This document shows positions 40,477 through 49,168 of a DNA stretch of 64,000 bases, in pieces (within the stretch, counting starts at the first letter, position 1; each line of letters opens with the position of its first letter). This stretch comes from Leifsonia sp. NPDC080035. GTDB taxonomy: Bacteria; Actinomycetota; Actinomycetes; Actinomycetales; Microbacteriaceae. The stretch spans positions 3,038,001-3,102,000 of the forward strand of contig NZ_CP157390.1 in the NCBI RefSeq assembly GCF_040050925.1, in the 5' to 3' direction. Below the pieces are notes generated by a model, which made no database searches, had not been told where the DNA came from, and worked only from the letters and a program-made list of their open reading frames with translations. Both the position numbers and the translations under genes were made by a program.

Positions 40477-41399
40477 CGGGGACCCCGTCGACGACGAGCG
40501 CGATCGGCGTCGACATCGGCGGCACGAAGCTCGCCGTCGCGGCGGTGGACGACTCCGGCGCACTCGTCACGCCCGTCTCGACCCGGCCGACGCCGGCGGC
40601 CGCCGGACCCGCGGCGATCGTCGCGACGCTGCAGAGCATGGTGGAGGAGGTCGCGCGAGCGGCATCCCTCCCCGGTTCCGTGCCCGTCGGCGTCGGCTCT
40701 GCGGGCGTGCTCGCCCCCGGCGGGCGCGTGCTCTCGGCGACGGACGCGATCGCCGGGTGGGCCGGATTCGAGCTGCGGGCGGAGCTGGAGGCGGCTCTCG
40801 GCCGCTCCGTCCGAGCGCTGAACGACGTCCACGCGGCCGCTCTCGGCGAGCTGCGCTTCGGGGCGGCTCGGGGCGTGCGCAGCTTCCTGATGGCCACCGT
40901 CGGCACCGGCCTCGGCGGTGCGCTCGTGCTCGACGGCCGGCTGCGGACGGGGCGGACGGGGACCGCCGGCTCGCTCGGTCACATCGCCGCGTCCGGCCGT
41001 CCCCCCGCGCGCTGCACGTGCGGCCAGACCGGACACCTCGAGGCGTACGTCTCCGGTCCCGCCCTCGAAGCCGCGTATCGTGCTCGCAGCGGAGTGGCCC
41101 GATCGCTGCGGGACCTGGGAGCCCTGCGCGAGGAGGATCCGGTGGCGGCGGAGGTGATCCGCGATGGCGCCGAGACCCTCGGCAGAGGACTGGCCGACGC
41201 GCTGAACCTGGTGGACGTCGAGTGCGTGGTGGTCGGCGGCGGTGTCGCAGAACTCGGCGCGCCCTATCTCGACATCGTGGCGCGGGCGATGCACGACGGC
41301 GCGCTGCCCGGCCCCTCGTCCGCGCCGCTGATCCGCGCGCGGCTCGGCACGCGGGCGACCCTCGTCGGGGCGGCCGCGCACGCGCTCGACCCGGACTGA
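40473..41399 (+). CDS. nanK: ROK-family sugar kinase, probably N-acetylmannosamine kinase
   Basis: This 308-aa ROK kinase has the phosphate motif IGVDIGGTKLAVA at 11-23, a second DVHAAALGE motif with the catalytic Asp, and the ROK zinc region CTCGQTGHLE. There the third zinc cysteine is His, giving CxCGxxGH. Position after nanE suggests ManNAc phosphorylation, but glucokinase-like activity is possible. The GTG start overlaps nanE (GTGA). It closes the operon; no neuraminate lyase or deacetylase is in the window. Confidence 0.82.
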   Translation: MTGTPSTTSAIGVDIGGTKLAVAAVDDSGALVTPVSTRPTPAAAGPAAIVATLQSMVEEVARAASLPGSVPVGVGSAGVLAPGGRVLSATDAIAGWAGFELRAELEAALGRSVRALNDVHAAALGELRFGAARGVRSFLMATVGTGLGGALVLDGRLRTGRTGTAGSLGHIAASGRPPARCTCGQTGHLEAYVSGPALEAAYRARSGVARSLRDLGALREEDPVAAEVIRDGAETLGRGLADALNLVDVECVVVGGGVAELGAPYLDIVARAMHDGALPGPSSAPLIRARLGTRATLVGAAAHALDPD

Positions 41400-41513
41400 G
41401 CGCCCGGCCCACGCGTCCCGTACCCCCGAATGGGTGTCGAGGAATCCTCACTAACAGTGTTATGTTTCGTGGGGATCCAGACACTCACGCGCACGCGACG
41501 AACGGGACATTCG

Positions 41514-42911
41514 ATGAGCATCGCCGGTTATCTGCGGGTCTTCCGCGAACGCTGGCTTGCCGTCGTGATATGCGTCTTCATCGGTGTCAACGCGGCGGTC
41601 GCGGTGACCATGCTGACCACCCCGAAGTACACCGCGAGCGCGCTGCTGTTCCTGAAGGTCGACTCCGACAGCGGATCGCTCTACGACCGCTCGCAGTTCA
41701 GCGTGCAACGCGTGAAGTCCTACCCCGACCTGGTCGACAGCCCGGACGTGCTGACTCCGGTCATCCGTGAGCTGCGACTCCACACGACGCCGCAACAGCT
41801 CGCGAGCGCGGTGTCGGCGACCAACCCCATCGACACCGTCTCGCTGAAGGTCACCGCCGAGGCCACGACGGCCGTCCTCGCCGCCGACCTCGCGAACTCC
41901 GTCGCCAAACACCTCTCGAACGAGGTGGGCCAGCTGGAATCGGCCAAGCAGGCGGGGTCGTCCGTCCAGCTCGCGCTGACCGTGCCGGCGACGGCGCCCG
42001 CCGCCCCGCAGTCCCCGGATGCGAAGCTCAACCTCCTGCTGGGCGTCACCGGCGGGACGGCGGCCGGACTCGTCCTCGCCATCCTGCTCTCGCTGACGTC
42101 TCGCGCGGTCCGGACAGCGGAGGATGTCCGCCGGGCGACGGGCCTCCCGCTCCTCGCGCAGCTGCCGGGCGGGCCGCGCGAGCGGCGGAGTGCCTCCGGC
42201 GGCGACGGGGCGCGGGGCGACTCGGAGGCCTACGTGGACGCCATGGTTGCCCTCCGGCGGCTCACGAACGCCCGTCAGCTCGGGCTGCTCGTGCTCGTCC
42301 CTGCCGACGGCGTCTCCTCCGTCGACACGCTCCGGCTCGACCTGGCGAGGGCCACGGCGGACACCGGGCGCACGGTCTGCGTGCTCGAGGCGGACGCTCG
42401 CGCGAGCGGGTCGCTGCCGTTCCCGCCGCAGGAACAGTCGGTGGGGCTGGGGGACGTCCTCGCGGGCGCCGTGCGGCTGGACGCGGCCATCGTCCGTCCC
42501 GCCACGGAGGGCTTCGCGATCCTCCCGGCGGGCGAGCTCGATCCTCCACGTGCGCATCAGGGGTCCGCGCGGCCGGTCACGGCCGTCATCGACGATCTCC
42601 ATTCCGGCTACGAGGTGCTCATCGCGCAGGCCGGCGCGCGCTCGCGTCCCCTCGACGTCGCCGCGCTCGCTCCGCGGGCGGATGCCGTGGTGGTCGTCGC
42701 CCGGTACGGGAGGACCCGCTCGGACGACCTCGCCCGGATCGTCGGGCAGCTGGAGGCGATGGATGTCCAGCCGCTCGGGGTCATGATGACAGGGACCCCG
42801 CGCTGGGTGCGTGCAGAGCTTCCGCTGGGCCAGTGGGCGGACGCGGCACCGGACGCCAAGGGCAGGGGCCTGCGGACGGTGGCCACCTTGGCCAGGACAG
42901 GGCGAGGGTAG
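41514..42911 (+). CDS. Wzz-type polysaccharide co-polymerase with degenerate kinase domain
   Basis: This 465-aa protein resembles actinobacterial polysaccharide co-polymerases: a Wzz domain with spans near 15-33 and 175-195, then a cytoplasmic domain similar to BY-kinases (CpsD/CapB). The ATP-binding P-loop is broken: PADGVSSVD at 263-271 stands where GEGKST is expected, and Walker B (VLIAQAG) lacks its Asp. The C-terminal tail lacks a tyrosine cluster. Kinase activity is therefore unlikely. It precedes an acyltransferase gene, so it probably assists cell-surface polysaccharide assembly. ATG 41514 was preferred as the conserved domain begins here. Confidence 0.8.
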   Translation: MSIAGYLRVFRERWLAVVICVFIGVNAAVAVTMLTTPKYTASALLFLKVDSDSGSLYDRSQFSVQRVKSYPDLVDSPDVLTPVIRELRLHTTPQQLASAVSATNPIDTVSLKVTAEATTAVLAADLANSVAKHLSNEVGQLESAKQAGSSVQLALTVPATAPAAPQSPDAKLNLLLGVTGGTAAGLVLAILLSLTSRAVRTAEDVRRATGLPLLAQLPGGPRERRSASGGDGARGDSEAYVDAMVALRRLTNARQLGLLVLVPADGVSSVDTLRLDLARATADTGRTVCVLEADARASGSLPFPPQEQSVGLGDVLAGAVRLDAAIVRPATEGFAILPAGELDPPRAHQGSARPVTAVIDDLHSGYEVLIAQAGARSRPLDVAALAPRADAVVVVARYGRTRSDDLARIVGQLEAMDVQPLGVMMTGTPRWVRAELPLGQWADAAPDAKGRGLRTVATLARTGRG

Positions 42912-42920
42912 GGCGACGGG

Positions 42921-45107
42921 ATGACGGTGCAGACGGCGGGACCACGCGCAGCGACGCCGACCGTGGGAGGGCACACGCGGTCGGCCCCGCGGCTCGACAT
43001 CCAGGGACTACGCGCTGTCGCCGTGATCGCGGTCATCCTCGACCACCTCCTCGCCTGGCCGGTCGGCGGTTTCGTCGGCGTCGACATCTTCTTCGTCATC
43101 AGCGGATTCCTGATCACGGGGCTCCTCCTCAAGGAGCACGACCGCACCGGGTCGATCTCGTTCGTCGGCTTCTACCGGCGTCGGATCACGCGGATCCTCC
43201 CCGCGGCGACGCTGGCCCTCGCCGTCACGGTGGTCGTCTCGTTCCTGCTGTTCAACCTGGGCCGGGCGATGCAGACGCTGGTGGACAGCATCTGGGCGTT
43301 CTTCTTCGCAGAGAACTGGCACCTCGCGGTGATCGGTACCGACTACTTCCAGGCGGACGGCCCCGTCTCGCCCGTGCAGCACTACTGGTCGCTCGCCGTC
43401 GAGGAGCAGTTCTACCTCGTCTGGCCGTGGCTGATGCTGCTGATCATTGTGATCGGCAGCCGTCTCCCGCTCGCAAAGGGGTTCCCGGTCCGGCGGGTGA
43501 TCGCGATCGCCATGGCCGTCATCGTCGTGGCATCGTTCGCGTGGTCGATGCTCGAGAGCAGCGACGATCCGTCGTTCGCGTACTTCTCGACGCTGTCCCG
43601 CGCCTGGGAGCTCGGACTCGGTGCGCTCCTCGCCGTGCTCGCCCCGGCGCTCGGCCGCCTGCCGGGAGCGGTTCGCGTGGTCATGGCGTGGGTCGGGCTC
43701 GCGGCCATCGGTGTCGCGCTGTTCACCATCTCCGACCAGATGCCGTTCCCCGCACCGTGGGCCGCGTTGCCGGTGATCGGCACGGCCGCCGTGATCGCGG
43801 CGGGGACGGGCGCGCCCGCGCGGTTCCTGTGGCCGCTCACGAACCCGGTCTCCAACTACCTGGGCACGATCTCCTATTCGCTCTACCTCTGGCACTTCCC
43901 GGTCATCATCCTGCTCGGCGCTGCGCTTCCCGGCGGCTCCGCGCTGTTCTTCGTCCTCGCCGCCGCCCTGATCTTCGGGATCTCGGTCGCGTCCTTCCAC
44001 GGTGTCGAGGATCCGATCCGCCGCTCGCGGTGGCTCGAGCGGATCCCGGCGGACGAGAGACGCGGGCTCCGATGGAACCGGAAACAGCGGTTCCGCGCCA
44101 TCAGGAAGCCCCTCCTGGTGTACTCGGCCCTCGCCGTCGCCGCGGTCTGGACGATCGGATTCACGGCATACGGCCTCCTGCCGCTGGCCACGCCCAGCAC
44201 GGCAAGCGCGGCCGTGGTCGCCACGACGACCGGAGGAGGCGGCACCGCCCCGGCGCTCACCGGGCGCGACGCCCGGATCGTGGCCGCGCTGGGCGCGTCG
44301 TCCATCCCTCAGCTCACGCCGCCGGTGGAACAGCTCGGAACGGAGAACTGGGTGAAGGAGGTCAACGCCGACGGCTGCGCCGAGATCACCGACTCCAACG
44401 CCGACCGCTGCGTGTCCGGACCCGCCGACGCCGCGATCGACGTCGCGGTGCTCGGTGACTCCATCGGCATCTCCTGGATGCCGGGACTGCGCGCCGCGGC
44501 GAAGACGCTCGGCTGGCGCATCCACCCGTTCACGATGGGCCAATGCCCCGCAGCCACGGTGAACGTCACCTGGACCGGCGGGCAGGTGTTCACCGGCTGC
44601 AACGAGCATCGGGACTGGGCGGTCGGCGCCATCGGCGAGCTGCACCCGGACATCACGATCCTCGCCACCGCGACGGCGACGCTGAACCGGCTCTCCGACC
44701 ACGCCGAGGGGGCGACCGGGCAGTCCGAGCTGGAGAAGGGGACGGCGAAGACGCTCGCGGCCCTCGCCGGAAAGACCGGGAAGATCGTCGTGCTGTCCTC
44801 GCCACCGGACGGCAAGGCGTTGCTGACCTGCGCCACGCGCATCGCCACCCCGGCGTCCTGCGAGTCGAAGATCACCCGATCATGGTTCTCGGTGCAGGAG
44901 GCGGAGCAGAGCGCCGCGAAGGCGGCGGGCGCCGTGTACGAGGACACGTCGTCCTGGTTCTGCTCGGCCGACCATCGGTGCCCGGCCTTCGTCGGGACGA
45001 TCCCCGTGCGCACCGACGGCAACCACCTGACGGCGAAGTACTCGCTCGACCTCGCCCCGGAGCTGGCGACGATGCTCAAGGGGTTGTCCGGACCGGCCGC
45101 GGGCTAG
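42921..45107 (+). CDS. acyltransferase 3/SGNH hydrolase fusion (OafA-like)
   Basis: This 728-aa protein has an N-terminal acyltransferase-3 domain with about ten spans and RLDIQGLRAVAVIAVILDH (residues 30-48), then a C-terminal SGNH domain (about 450-728) with VAVLGDSIGISW holding the nucleophile Ser. Such proteins O-acetylate surface or secreted polysaccharides, with acetyl-CoA used inside and transfer outside. The second conserved SGNH Asp/His pair (DGNHLT) is near the end. It starts 9 nt after the Wzz-like gene and overlaps a convergent gene by 4 nt. Confidence 0.9.
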   Translation: MTVQTAGPRAATPTVGGHTRSAPRLDIQGLRAVAVIAVILDHLLAWPVGGFVGVDIFFVISGFLITGLLLKEHDRTGSISFVGFYRRRITRILPAATLALAVTVVVSFLLFNLGRAMQTLVDSIWAFFFAENWHLAVIGTDYFQADGPVSPVQHYWSLAVEEQFYLVWPWLMLLIIVIGSRLPLAKGFPVRRVIAIAMAVIVVASFAWSMLESSDDPSFAYFSTLSRAWELGLGALLAVLAPALGRLPGAVRVVMAWVGLAAIGVALFTISDQMPFPAPWAALPVIGTAAVIAAGTGAPARFLWPLTNPVSNYLGTISYSLYLWHFPVIILLGAALPGGSALFFVLAAALIFGISVASFHGVEDPIRRSRWLERIPADERRGLRWNRKQRFRAIRKPLLVYSALAVAAVWTIGFTAYGLLPLATPSTASAAVVATTTGGGGTAPALTGRDARIVAALGASSIPQLTPPVEQLGTENWVKEVNADGCAEITDSNADRCVSGPADAAIDVAVLGDSIGISWMPGLRAAAKTLGWRIHPFTMGQCPAATVNVTWTGGQVFTGCNEHRDWAVGAIGELHPDITILATATATLNRLSDHAEGATGQSELEKGTAKTLAALAGKTGKIVVLSSPPDGKALLTCATRIATPASCESKITRSWFSVQEAEQSAAKAAGAVYEDTSSWFCSADHRCPAFVGTIPVRTDGNHLTAKYSLDLAPELATMLKGLSGPAAG

Positions 45108-45403
45108 GGCTCGGCGCGCAGGGAGCCGGGGAGGAACGGCAGCAGCGGTGCGCGGTAGACCAGCCGAGTCGGACCCTCCGCGGTGACGACGGCCGAGGCG
45201 GATCCGTAACGCCACACGCGGTTGAAGAGGTAGACGCTCACCTGGGCGGAGCCGTCGGCCGCGGTCTGCCACGTGCCGACACCCCACTGGGCAGGATGGC
45301 CGTGGCCGTCGAACACGACGGTCGGCCTCGGATGCCAGCCGATGCGCGGGCGGCGCAGGTCGAGTTCGAACCGCCGGCGCGGAAGGGCAGTCTCCTCTGG
45401 CAC
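45104..45403 (-). CDS. hypothetical protein, 99 aa
   Basis: No family is recognised. The protein is rich in beta-type residues and includes WGVGTWQTAADGSAQVSVY and EGPTRLVYRAPLLPF. It has no signal or membrane span. The GTG start follows a TATGCT box at leaderless distance (6 nt), which supports it being a real gene. It overlaps the acyltransferase gene by 4 nt in convergent direction. Confidence 0.6.
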   Translation of the reverse strand: MPEETALPRRRFELDLRRPRIGWHPRPTVVFDGHGHPAQWGVGTWQTAADGSAQVSVYLFNRVWRYGSASAVVTAEGPTRLVYRAPLLPFLPGSLRAEP

Positions 45404-45409
45404 AGGTTC

Positions 45410-45415
45410 AGCATA
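45410..45415 (-). promoter_or_regulatory. -10 box, leaderless start of the 99-aa gene
   Basis: TATGCT on the minus strand lies 6 nt before the GTG at 45403. No clear -35 box is seen. Confidence 0.45.
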
Positions 45416-45439
45416 GTTCGGCGGCGGAGCCAGCCCGCG

Positions 45440-47254
45440 TCAGAAGTGCCAGACCAGCGGAATCACCACGACGCTCACGATGAGCGTCCAGGCCAGCACG
45501 ACGAGACCGAGCCGCCAGAAGTCGCCGAAGCGGTAGCCGCCGGGACCGTAGACCATCAGGCTCACCCCGTTCGCGAACGGGGTGAGGAAGGAGGCGCTGG
45601 CGCCCATGGCGACCGCGAGCATCATCGGCAGGGCCGAGACGCCGAGCTCGTACGCCGTCGCCAGGCCGATCGGGATCATCACCAGGGCGGCGGAGGTGTT
45701 CGAGATGAACTGGCTGATGAGTGCGCTGACGAGGAAGAGGCCGGCCAGCACCGCGTACGGCCCCGCGGCGCCGAGCGCGGTCACGACGTAGTCGCCGATC
45801 AGGGCCGCCGCGCCGCTTGTCATCATCGCGATCGCCGGCGGGATCATCGCGCCGATGAGGATGGGCGTGTTCCAGTCGATCCGGTGGAAGAGGTCGGGCA
45901 GCTTCACCACGCGGAACACCACCATGAGCGCGGCGCACAGCACGGCGGCGATCGCGGGAGGCACCAGGTCGAACGCGAGGAGGACGACAAGCAGCACGAG
46001 GATGCCGATGGCGGCGGGAGCGCCGCGGCCGAGCGCGACGGTCTGCCGCTTGACGACGTCCGGGGAGTCGACCACGAGCAGCTGCGGGTCGGCGAGGTGG
46101 GTGTCCAGCGCCGTCCACGAACCCTGCAGCAGCAGGTGGTCGCCCGCCTGCAGGTCGACGGGCACATCGCGGACGTCGTCGCCGCCGCGCTGCACGGCCA
46201 GGATCTGCATCCCGCCGTCGTCCGTCGTCATCCCCGGGAAGACCGAGCGCCCGATCATCGCGGACCGCTGCGGGATGACGACCTCCGCGAGCCCGACATC
46301 CCTGCCGACGAGCGAGCCGGCGACCGAGGCCGTCTCGGTCGGTGGCCGGAGGCCGAGGTGCAGCGCGCCCGCCAGCCGGCCGATCTCGCCCTCGTCCCCG
46401 CGGACGAGCACCTGGTCGTCGATAGCTATGCTGCCGCGGGTCACCGGGGACGCGCCGTCGCTCTGCAGCACGGTGACGAGCGCGAGCCCCGGGTACGCCG
46501 CCAGGTCGACGTCCGCCGGCGGCCGCCCGACCAGGGGTGACGTGTCCCGGACGCGCAGCCAGTGCAGTCCGTCGTCGAGCTTGTACTGCTCGACCAGCGT
46601 CACGGCGTGGCGGCTGAGGTCCGCCGGAATGGAGGCGCTGTGCCGCTCCGGGAGCAGCCGCTTGCCGAGCAGCGCCGTGATCGCGATCGTCCCGGCGAGA
46701 AGCGGGATGCCGAGGAGCGCCCACTCGAAGAAGCCGATGTGCCCGACGCCGGCCTCGTCCGCCTGCGTCGCGGCGATCACGTTCACCGGGCTGCCGAGCA
46801 GCGTCAGCTTGGCGCCGGTGAGGCACGCGAACGCCAGCGGGATCATCAGCCGGGACGGCGCCGTGTCGGTGCGCACCGCGACCAGCACGGCGATGGGGAG
46901 CATGGCGGCGACGGCGCCGTTCATCCCGATCAGCCCGCTGAAGATCGCCGCGGCCAGCATGATCGCGACGAGACGGACGGTCGGGTTGGTCCCGGTCCTC
47001 TGCAGCAGCAGCTGACCGGCCCAGACGCCGACGCCGGCGTTCTCGAGCCCGACGGCGATGGCGAGCAGGGCGACGATCAGGATGACCACCGGGTCGCCGA
47101 ACCCGCTCAGCGTCTCCTGGACCGAGATCACCCCGGTGAAGAACAGGACGAGCGAGGCACCGATGGCGACGACCGCCGCCGGCACCCGGTTCCAGATGAA
47201 GAACCCCATCGCGGTGAGGATCACCGCCAGGGTGATCGCGATGTGCGGCGTCAT
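45440..47254 (-). CDS. SLC13/DASS-family sodium-coupled transporter with TrkA-C domains
   Basis: This 604-aa carrier has an N-terminal half of about six spans, a cytoplasmic insert holding two RCK_C (TrkA-C) domains (about 205-375; ADVDLAAYPGLALVTV and HLLLQGSW), and a C-terminal half with spans and a conserved SNTSAALVMIPIGLA. Members carry dicarboxylates, sulphate, phosphate or amino-acid derivatives. The ATG overlaps the stop of the gamma-glutamyltransferase gene (ATGA), so it is the last gene of the leftward operon from 50797. Confidence 0.87.
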   Translation of the reverse strand: MTPHIAITLAVILTAMGFFIWNRVPAAVVAIGASLVLFFTGVISVQETLSGFGDPVVILIVALLAIAVGLENAGVGVWAGQLLLQRTGTNPTVRLVAIMLAAAIFSGLIGMNGAVAAMLPIAVLVAVRTDTAPSRLMIPLAFACLTGAKLTLLGSPVNVIAATQADEAGVGHIGFFEWALLGIPLLAGTIAITALLGKRLLPERHSASIPADLSRHAVTLVEQYKLDDGLHWLRVRDTSPLVGRPPADVDLAAYPGLALVTVLQSDGASPVTRGSIAIDDQVLVRGDEGEIGRLAGALHLGLRPPTETASVAGSLVGRDVGLAEVVIPQRSAMIGRSVFPGMTTDDGGMQILAVQRGGDDVRDVPVDLQAGDHLLLQGSWTALDTHLADPQLLVVDSPDVVKRQTVALGRGAPAAIGILVLLVVLLAFDLVPPAIAAVLCAALMVVFRVVKLPDLFHRIDWNTPILIGAMIPPAIAMMTSGAAALIGDYVVTALGAAGPYAVLAGLFLVSALISQFISNTSAALVMIPIGLATAYELGVSALPMMLAVAMGASASFLTPFANGVSLMVYGPGGYRFGDFWRLGLVVLAWTLIVSVVVIPLVWHF

Positions 47255-48915
47255 CAGTAGCCCACGGCCAGCCCGTCGCCGCGGGGGTCCGCCGCCGCTT
47301 CGTAGAAGCCCGTCTCCCTGTTCACCAGGATGGCCTGGGCGTGGCCGAGGTTGTCGTTCCAGTCGGTGACCAGCTGCACCGGCTGACCGCGGCGCTTCAG
47401 CTCCCTGGCGACCTCGTCCGAGATCCTGCCCTCCAGCGACAGGTTCCGCGACGGCGTTCCCCAGGTGCGGCCCATCAGCCAGCGCGGCGCCTCGACGGCC
47501 TGCTGCACGTCGTAGCCGAAGTCGAGGATGCGCGTCGCGATCGCGGCCTGCGACTGCGGCTGGCCCTCGCCTCCCATCGACCCGAAGGCCAGGAACGGCG
47601 CGCCGTCCTTCAGCAGCATGGCGGGCACGAGCGTGTGGAAGGTGCGCTTCCCCGGCTCCAGCCGGTTGGGATGCGCCTCGTCGAGGGAGAAGAAGGCGCC
47701 TCGGTTCTGCGGGATGATGCCGGTGCCGTCGGCCACGACGGCGCTGCCGAAGTCGTGGTAGATCGACTGGATGAGCGAGACGACCATCCCGTCCGCGTCG
47801 GCGGTGCTGAACGCGCAGGTGTCCCCGGAGGGCGCGACGCGCTCGTGCGGCCGCGGGTACGGGATCCCGGCCGGGACCGCCGCGATGTCGAGCGCCCGCT
47901 CCGGATCGATCAGCGCGCGGCGCTCGTCGGCGTAGTCCGTCGCGATCATCCTCTCGATCGGGAGGTCGACGAAGCGCGGGTCGGTCAGCCACTCGTCGCG
48001 GTCGGCGAAGGCGACCTTCACGATCTCGGCCATGTGGTGGTAGTAGTCCGCCGTCCCCTCGCCCCACCCCGCCACATCGAAGCCGTTCAGCATGTTGAAG
48101 ATCTGCAGCACGGTGAAGCCCTGCGTGCTCGGCGGCAGCTCCACGACGTCGTAGCCGCGGTAGTTCGTGCTGATCGGCTCCACCCACTCGGCGTGGTAGC
48201 CGGCGAAGTCGGAGGGCGCGAGCGGGGAACCCTGCGCGCGGATGCTCGCGCAGATCCGCTCGGCGAGCGCGCCGTCGTAGAAGCCGGCCCGCGCCCCCTC
48301 CGCGGCGATCGTCTCGAGCGAGGCGGCGAGGTCCGACTGCACGATGCGCTCGCCGTCGCGGGGCACGCGTCCGCCCGGCAGGAAGATCGACGCGGCCTGC
48401 GGGGAGCGGGCGAGCAGCGGCTCGTCCTGCACCAGCCAGTCGGCAAGCGAGCGGCTGACGGGCATCCCGTCGCGGGCGTAGCGCACGGCGTCGTCGAACA
48501 ACGTCTCCCAGTCCAGCTTCCCGAACCGCTCGTGGGCGAGCCGCCAGCCGTCGACGGCCCCCGGCACGGTGAGCGCGCTGAGCGGGCCGCGCGCCGGGAT
48601 GATCCCGTCGGGACTGTGGCCGCGGTAGGTCTCCAGCGTCGCCTCCTGGGCGGCGGGCCCGGACGCGTCGATGGCGTGCACGCGGCTCTCCGCCGGGTCG
48701 GCGATCAGCCAGAAGCCGTCGCCGCCGAGCCCGGCCATGTGCGGGTAGACGACGCAGAGGACGGCGTTGGCGGCGATCGCCGCATCCACCGCGCTCCCGC
48801 CGCGGCGCAGCGCGTTCAGGCCGGCCGAGCTGGCGAGATAGTGCGGGGTAGACACGGCTCCGCTCGACGCACGGAAGGGCGGCCTACCGGTTCGCGGTCC
48901 ATCGGGATGACTCAT
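47254..48915 (-). CDS. gamma-glutamyltransferase family protein
   Basis: This 553-aa Ntn-hydrolase cuts gamma-glutamyl or related amide bonds. The likely processing and nucleophile Thr is Thr366 in GDTCAFSTADADG, in the position of the T of TTHYSVVD in classical enzymes, followed by VSLIQS. LGGDGFWLI (63-71), PGAVDGW and GSMGGEGQPQSQAA are conserved. No signal peptide is seen, so it acts inside the cell. It lies between a 73-aa membrane protein gene and the SLC13-like carrier gene, with two transporters in the same operon. Related enzymes hydrolyse oxamate, ureide or gamma-glutamyl amides; the substrate is open. Confidence 0.85.
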   Translation of the reverse strand: MSHPDGPRTGRPPFRASSGAVSTPHYLASSAGLNALRRGGSAVDAAIAANAVLCVVYPHMAGLGGDGFWLIADPAESRVHAIDASGPAAQEATLETYRGHSPDGIIPARGPLSALTVPGAVDGWRLAHERFGKLDWETLFDDAVRYARDGMPVSRSLADWLVQDEPLLARSPQAASIFLPGGRVPRDGERIVQSDLAASLETIAAEGARAGFYDGALAERICASIRAQGSPLAPSDFAGYHAEWVEPISTNYRGYDVVELPPSTQGFTVLQIFNMLNGFDVAGWGEGTADYYHHMAEIVKVAFADRDEWLTDPRFVDLPIERMIATDYADERRALIDPERALDIAAVPAGIPYPRPHERVAPSGDTCAFSTADADGMVVSLIQSIYHDFGSAVVADGTGIIPQNRGAFFSLDEAHPNRLEPGKRTFHTLVPAMLLKDGAPFLAFGSMGGEGQPQSQAAIATRILDFGYDVQQAVEAPRWLMGRTWGTPSRNLSLEGRISDEVARELKRRGQPVQLVTDWNDNLGHAQAILVNRETGFYEAAADPRGDGLAVGY

Positions 48916-48937
48916 CGGAGCGTCTCCTTTCGAGCGG

Positions 48938-49159
48938 TCACGACACGCGGTCGTCGAACTCCATGCCGACGTCCCGCGGCACGTCGGCCGCGTGGTTCAT
49001 GAAGCGGGTCCAGACCGGCAGGATCGACCCGACGACGAACACGACGAAGCCGAGAACCCACAGGGCGGTGATGCCGTTCGTCGCGCCGATGCTGATGAGG
49101 GGGAACGCGACGATCAGCAGGATCATCGCCAGCGTCTCGATCACGAGCTTCCTGTCCAT
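48938..49159 (-). CDS. small two-span membrane protein
   Basis: This 73-aa protein has two hydrophobic segments (about 7-25 and 30-50) and a polar C-terminal tail (NHAADVPRDVGMEFDDRVS). No family is recognised. It sits between the lactate-permease-family gene (ends 49169) and the GGT gene (starts 48915), with short gaps, so it is in the same operon and may be an accessory subunit of the carrier. Confidence 0.65.
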   Translation of the reverse strand: MDRKLVIETLAMILLIVAFPLISIGATNGITALWVLGFVVFVVGSILPVWTRFMNHAADVPRDVGMEFDDRVS

Positions 49160-49168
49160 GGCTGCTCC

